64,000 bases of DNA, taken from contig NZ_MDVC01000107.1 in assembly GCF_002777425.1 (NCBI RefSeq), positions 124,001 through 188,000 of the forward strand, read 5' to 3'. Source of the stretch: Snodgrassella alvi. Lineage in GTDB: Bacteria; Pseudomonadota; Gammaproteobacteria; Burkholderiales; Neisseriaceae. A program made the position numbers and the translations under genes. The notes beneath the pieces were generated by a model. The model worked only from the letters and a program-made list of their open reading frames with translations. It was not told the DNA's origin and searched no databases. Of the stretch, positions 60,066 to 64,000 are shown one piece after another (the stretch's first letter is position 1; every line of letters starts with the position of its first letter).

Positions 60066-60848
60066 ATGATTATATTGAATCGAAAACGTGCATGGAATTC
60101 TTATCTTAAACAAGCAAGAATTCCTTTTCCTACTATTGTGAGTGATGCAATGAAAGCATTACCTATGTCCAACATAACAGTAGTGGCTTATCATACTAAT
60201 GATACTTTCTATACTCAAGAAGCAAAACGACTATGTGCTTCTGCTGCTCGTCTTAATATTCCAATAAAAATTACAGTAGTTGAAGATCAGGGTGGTTGGG
60301 TAAAAAATACATCATTTAAATCCGCGTTCCTGAAAAAAGAGCGGGCAGAAATTCGTGGTGCTATATTATATGTAGATGTTGATGCAGTTTTTCATCGCTC
60401 GCCTTTGGAGTCCTTGGTTAATTTAAATTGTGATATTGCTGTTTGCTATGATGTTCAAGATAAGCACTTAATGTCGGGTACATTGTTTTTGCAAGATACA
60501 CCAGAAGCTATGCAATTGATGACTGAGTGGAATAAGGAGTGTCAGCAGAGAGCGAGCGTATGGGATCAACGAGTATTACAGGATATTTTAATTAATGATA
60601 GAACCTTATCGGAACCAATATATCGGGTTAGTGAATTACCCGTAGAATATTGTTGGATTTTTGATCGTGAATGTAATTTGAAGCAGAATATAGATCGTGT
60701 CTATATTGAACATTTACAGGCCAGCCGTAGCATTCAAGACGAGCAGATTCGCCAAAAAAAATTTAGATGGTTAAGCTTAAGAAAAAAAAGTGTGCAACGC
60801 CGTATTGATCGTGTGACAGAAGTAGAAACTATTTTATTTCCGAAATAG
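60066..60848 (+). CDS. GT-A-like nucleotide-sugar transferase with DVD motif
   Basis: A 260 aa protein. The strand ILYVDVDAVFHRSPL carries a DVD metal motif at residues 104-106. FYTQEAKRLCASAARL and SGTLFLQDTPEAMQLMTEWN fit the nucleotide-diphospho-sugar transferase fold, and WDQRVLQDIL is a common later motif of this type. The C-terminal 40 residues are basic. Substrate is unknown. A similar DIDIV motif occurs in the minus-strand gene at the window end. Confidence 0.7.
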   Translation: MIILNRKRAWNSYLKQARIPFPTIVSDAMKALPMSNITVVAYHTNDTFYTQEAKRLCASAARLNIPIKITVVEDQGGWVKNTSFKSAFLKKERAEIRGAILYVDVDAVFHRSPLESLVNLNCDIAVCYDVQDKHLMSGTLFLQDTPEAMQLMTEWNKECQQRASVWDQRVLQDILINDRTLSEPIYRVSELPVEYCWIFDRECNLKQNIDRVYIEHLQASRSIQDEQIRQKKFRWLSLRKKSVQRRIDRVTEVETILFPK

Positions 60849-60929
60849 CTTTATATGGTTTAAGGTTACTATAAGAAAGTATATATAATAATTTAATGTA
60901 TATTAGATCAAACTCAAAAATCTGTTGCT

Positions 60930-61754
60930 ATGATTTCCGCTCTAGTTATTAATCTTGATCATTCACCAGATCGCTTGGCTTTTCAGCAGCAGCAGCTGGC
61001 TAAATTAAATCTTCCTATGCAAAGACTGGAGGCTATTCGAAGTACTGAGATCGCGCATAGTTATTATGAAACCTTGGCAAATGGCTGGGAGCGGAAAATG
61101 TCTTCAGCAGAAGTTGCTTGTTTTCTCAGTCATAAAGCTGCATGGCAATATGTAGCTGATTCAAATAAGCCTTGGTTGATAATGGAGGATGACGCGCTTT
61201 TGTCTCGAAGTGTCCCTGCAATTTTACATGAACTTATTAATCAAGAAGATAAGATAGATTATGTAACGTTGGAGACCAGATATCGACGAAAATGGTTAGA
61301 TAAAGAATCAATTCATTTGGTTGGGGAGTATCAATTACGCCGTTTATATCAGGATCGTAGTGGTGCTGCGGCTTATATATTATTTCCGTCAGGTGCTAAA
61401 AAACTGTTGGATAAGGCACAACGATGTGCGCCAGCATTGGCTGATGCTTTTTTGTGTTGTTCTTATGAGTTGAATTCGTGGCAGGTTTATCCAGCTGCAG
61501 CTATTCAGTTGGATCAGTGCAGTAATTATGATTTAGATTTCGCAAATCCTTTTATATCTACAATAACGCCATTAAATTATTCAAGGATTGAAGCTAATAA
61601 TTGTGTGGATTACTGGCGTTTTAAAGTTCGCCGGGTAGCTGCACAATTGCGTATGGGATTACGACAGTTATCTGTTTGTAGACGTGCAGAACGTGTAATG
61701 GTACCAATTCAAAAAAATGATTATGAATATAAGTCAGATTTGAATTGTAAATAA
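60930..61754 (+). CDS. GT25 family glycosyltransferase (LOS type)
   Basis: A 274 aa enzyme of the LgtB/LgtE/Lex1 family, which adds galactose in lipooligosaccharides. MISALVINLDHSPDRLAF is the family start, and EVACFLSHKAAW and WLIMEDDAL (Glu86-Asp87-Asp88) are the acceptor and metal motifs. The later AAAYILFPSGAKKLLDKA is also typical. It ends 12 bp before the GT2 gene. Confidence 0.87.
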   Translation: MISALVINLDHSPDRLAFQQQQLAKLNLPMQRLEAIRSTEIAHSYYETLANGWERKMSSAEVACFLSHKAAWQYVADSNKPWLIMEDDALLSRSVPAILHELINQEDKIDYVTLETRYRRKWLDKESIHLVGEYQLRRLYQDRSGAAAYILFPSGAKKLLDKAQRCAPALADAFLCCSYELNSWQVYPAAAIQLDQCSNYDLDFANPFISTITPLNYSRIEANNCVDYWRFKVRRVAAQLRMGLRQLSVCRRAERVMVPIQKNDYEYKSDLNCK

Positions 61755-61766
61755 TGAAAGACAATA

Positions 61767-62759
61767 ATGCAGTTAAGTATTTTAATTCCTGTTTATAATG
61801 TTGCTGCATATTTGCCGGATTTGTTGCAGGATTTACTACCAAAACTACCTTTGAATACAGAGGTTATTTTTTATGATGATGCATCTCCAGATAATTCGAT
61901 AGCTATCATCGAAGAGTTTTTGCTCTCTTATCCTTGTGTTCAAATACGTATATTACGTGGGAATGAGAATATTGGTTTAACCCGTGCTCGCGAACAGTTA
62001 TTGCGGGCAAGTAACGCCAACTATATATGGTTTGTAGATTCTGATGATAAAGTTGATAGTGCAGTTTTAGCTGAAATTCTTTTGAGTTTAAGTCAAAATC
62101 AACCGGATGTATTGGTATTTGATTATGATGTTTTTTATGATGGTAGTAATCAGCTTAAACATCATGAAACATTGTCTTTTTATCCTAAAAATACTTTAGT
62201 ACAAACATCAGGAAAAAAAATTTATCGTACGGCAATTTTGGATGGTAGACATTATTTCTGGAATAAAATATTCCGGCGTGAATTAATAATTGATATTGTT
62301 TCCTATGATATTCCTGCATATGAGGATATTGCTTATACTCCTGTATTATTAAGTAAATGTCAGAGTTTTTATTATTTGGCACGAGTGGTAGTACATTATC
62401 GTATCAGGAAAGATTCGATTGCGCAAAAACTGGGCTTGCAACAGGTTTATGGTTTAAAAGCGTATATACAACAAGCGTTGTATGCTGATAAAGTGGTTGG
62501 AGATAAGAAGAGCCAAGCATATTTATTATATAAGGCCTGTATTTATTATTATAGGTTGATAAGCAAAATAAATAAGGTGGAGATGTCGCAGGTAGATAGG
62601 AAAAAATATATAGAACTGTTAACGAAATTCTATACAGAAAAACCTATTTCGGAATGGAAAATTATTCTTTTATTGTGTAAGGTTCGTATGTATGGAAAAG
62701 CGGTTAAGTTAATGTATAAAAGTTTTAACTCAAAAGCATTTTATACCAGAGATAAGTAA
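61767..62759 (+). CDS. GT2 family glycosyltransferase
   Basis: A 330 aa GT-A enzyme. LSILIPVYNVAAYLPDLLQD, the donor-binding VIFYDDASPDNS and the metal motif DSDD (91-94, in YIWFVDSDDKVDS) are clear. The middle EDIAYTPVLL supplies the general-base region. Last plus-strand gene of the locus, convergent with the sialyltransferase-like gene 8 bp beyond. Confidence 0.88.
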   Translation: MQLSILIPVYNVAAYLPDLLQDLLPKLPLNTEVIFYDDASPDNSIAIIEEFLLSYPCVQIRILRGNENIGLTRAREQLLRASNANYIWFVDSDDKVDSAVLAEILLSLSQNQPDVLVFDYDVFYDGSNQLKHHETLSFYPKNTLVQTSGKKIYRTAILDGRHYFWNKIFRRELIIDIVSYDIPAYEDIAYTPVLLSKCQSFYYLARVVVHYRIRKDSIAQKLGLQQVYGLKAYIQQALYADKVVGDKKSQAYLLYKACIYYYRLISKINKVEMSQVDRKKYIELLTKFYTEKPISEWKIILLLCKVRMYGKAVKLMYKSFNSKAFYTRDK

Positions 62760-62767
62760 TAAAAATT

Positions 62768-63340
62768 TTATAGTCTTTCGATTTTCTTTTCGTTTATCCA
62801 GTGTGTAATCAGACGTTTTTCTCCGTCCCATTGATGTTCGCACCACCCTTCATTAGTAAAATTATGTATAATTATTTTATTTCTTGAAAAATATTGTAAT
62901 ATATAGTCAATTGCTAAGATGCCTGTACTGGGTAGTTTATGTGCAAGCAAATAAGCGCAATGTGTATATATGGCTGTGGGTAAATAGTTAATTTGATATT
63001 GATCCAGATGTGAGCGTTTTATCCACTTGGGAAAGCGCCAGCGATATTTGATTCTTTTATGTAAAGGTATTTTTTGGTAACGGCTGTACCAGATATCATT
63101 TTTGTTGTAGCGAAAAAAAATCTGAGTATTCGGTTTAAAGAATTGATGCTCAATAGTGAGGTGACGAATTTGAGTATAGCCATTGGCTATAAACACCCAG
63201 TCTGCCATGAGTGTACAGTTTGGATTAGGATTGTTAAAGCGGACTACGATGTCGTCTTCATTAATCAGGTGTGCAATAGAGTTCTGTTCGTTAGCATTGC
63301 CGATGATAAAGAATTTACTGTGTGGTTGTACTGTTTTCAT
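62768..63340 (-). CDS. Sialyltransferase-like protein (GT29 motifs)
   Basis: A 190 aa protein. FFIIGNANEQNS through DDIVVRFNN (10-37) resembles sialylmotif L; LPSTGILAIDYIL (136-148) resembles sialylmotif S; His169 and Glu174 in EHQWDGEK give the H-x4-E of motif VS. The protein is short for an animal-type GT29 enzyme because no stem region is present. Classical bacterial sialyltransferases belong to GT42, GT52, GT80 or GT38, so this would be an unusual enzyme. No sialic acid synthesis genes are visible here, and the donor need not be CMP-sialate. Confidence 0.55.
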   Translation of the reverse strand: MKTVQPHSKFFIIGNANEQNSIAHLINEDDIVVRFNNPNPNCTLMADWVFIANGYTQIRHLTIEHQFFKPNTQIFFRYNKNDIWYSRYQKIPLHKRIKYRWRFPKWIKRSHLDQYQINYLPTAIYTHCAYLLAHKLPSTGILAIDYILQYFSRNKIIIHNFTNEGWCEHQWDGEKRLITHWINEKKIERL

Positions 63341-63353
63341 AGTAGTGGTGTTT

Positions 63354-64000
63354 TTATTGCCAATAACTTTTTAGCCATGGAGCCGGTAAGACTTTACGGT
63401 ACCATTTTCCGCCGCCGCCTCTGATGGCATCTGGCGGGTTGACTTCGCCATGAAAAACGATGATTTTGCCGTAATTGGGTTTTTCCGGTGGCTTCCATAA
63501 AGCATAAGGCATTTTTTTTAATACATTATATTTATAACTCAAACACCAGTTATCCGGCCAGTAGCTAAGTCGGTGGTTTTCACGCACATACCAGGATAAA
63601 AATGCCTGCTCATGGCGAAATTGCTGCCGGATGTGTTGGAAATGCTTACGGAAGTAATCCATTAAATCTGGTAATGCACCAATCTGGAATCGATATACCG
63701 AGCTGTTGCCAACTTTTCGCCATGGTTTTTTCCAGTCACGGATAATCCATACTTCGTCGTCTTGGCTGGAAGGATGGGTGAAGAAACAGTCAATGTTATC
63801 GATAATAACAATGTCAATGTCAAGAAACAGGGCTGTACCCTGTAATCCGTACAGGTTGGCACTAAAGGTGGTGAGTTTGTTCCAGCCGCGTTCTGGCAGG
63901 CCATTGGGCAAGTCTAAAGGTATCAGTGGATGACACTGAACAGCTGGATCGATGCCTTTGGTGTCATCGGTCAAGCAAATCATGGTAAACGGGAGTGTCA
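63354..64000 (-). CDS. GT-A-like glycosyltransferase, 5' end cut by the window
   Basis: The frame stays open to the last base (codons for TLPFT precede the apparent Met at 63983), so the true start lies beyond the window. Visible are MICLTDDTKGI, a GWNKLTTFSANLYGLQG segment and the metal-type strand ALFLDIDIVIIDNIDCFF, then HEQAFLSWYVRE and VFHGEVNPPDA. This matches nucleotide-diphospho-sugar transferase-like proteins found in polysaccharide loci. It precedes the GT29-like gene by 13 bp on the same strand. Confidence 0.65.
   Translation of the reverse strand, partial: TLPFTMICLTDDTKGIDPAVQCHPLIPLDLPNGLPERGWNKLTTFSANLYGLQGTALFLDIDIVIIDNIDCFFTHPSSQDDEVWIIRDWKKPWRKVGNSSVYRFQIGALPDLMDYFRKHFQHIRQQFRHEQAFLSWYVRENHRLSYWPDNWCLSYKYNVLKKMPYALWKPPEKPNYGKIIVFHGEVNPPDAIRGGGGKWYRKVLPAPWLKSYWQ

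Noticed and set aside
49581-64000. Insertion sequence or transposase relics in the glycan locus
   Set aside because: Despite its mosaic look, no transposase-like frame or terminal inverted repeat was seen.

Overview
The window looks like core chromosome of a low-GC member of the Neisseriaceae (Betaproteobacteria). Gene content and order fit this: ybeY-corC-lnt, glnB-amtB, orn beside M48 protease-rsgA, dusB-fis-purH, nadD-rsfS-rlmH, the rplC-to-rplQ ribosomal block, and an rmlBAC cluster without rmlD as in meningococcal capsule region D. The modest GC and lack of an obvious dense Neisseria-type uptake sequence suggest a relative such as the bee-gut genus Snodgrassella. That genus assignment is inference. 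I saw no insertion sequence, prophage, CRISPR array, tRNA or rRNA.

Layout. 1-5.7 kb: lytic transglycosylase MltA, then a five-gene co-oriented cluster (membrane FimV/TPR-like protein, degenerate receiver protein, Ras-like small GTPase, divergent roadblock-like protein, canonical roadblock/LC7 protein). This is a prokaryotic small-GTPase module of unknown output. 6.3-10.5 kb: ybeY, corC, lnt, then heat-shock sigma factor rpoH. 10.7-14 kb: a DUF3579-acetyltransferase fusion, then PII (glnB/glnK) and the ammonium channel amtB. 13.9-19.1 kb: minus-strand orn-pgi-pncC, and plus-strand M48 protease and rsgA.

19.4-32.9 kb: the S10-spc-alpha ribosomal block (rplC to rplQ), including secY, infA, rpmJ and rpoA, closed by a strong terminator. 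Three things stand out. rpsJ is not upstream of rplC, which has its own promoter and hairpin leader. A 232-bp run of consecutive hairpins behind an extended -10 element separates rpsQ from rplN. A good internal promoter precedes rpsM.

33-49 kb: housekeeping genes (miaB, an AzgA-type purine permease, a beta-carbonic anhydrase, nadD-rsfS-rlmH, dxs, dusB-fis-purH, a TSUP transporter, a metallo-hydrolase, AmpG and RmuC). A perfect GC-rich dyad resembling CsoR/CstR-type operators sits before dxs.

49.6-64 kb: a surface-glycan locus in visibly more AT-rich DNA. It holds rmlB-rmlA-rmlC (minus strand), a divergent manC, and then glycosyltransferases of several folds (GT32-like, two GT4 of which one has a duplicated degenerate domain, a DVD-type GT-A, GT25, GT2) with the lipid A flippase msbA among them. 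It ends with two minus-strand genes: a GT29 sialyltransferase-like protein and a GT-A-like protein cut by the window edge. Together these would supply dTDP- and GDP-sugars, build an oligosaccharide and flip the lipid A-linked product, most likely lipooligosaccharide or a related surface glycan.
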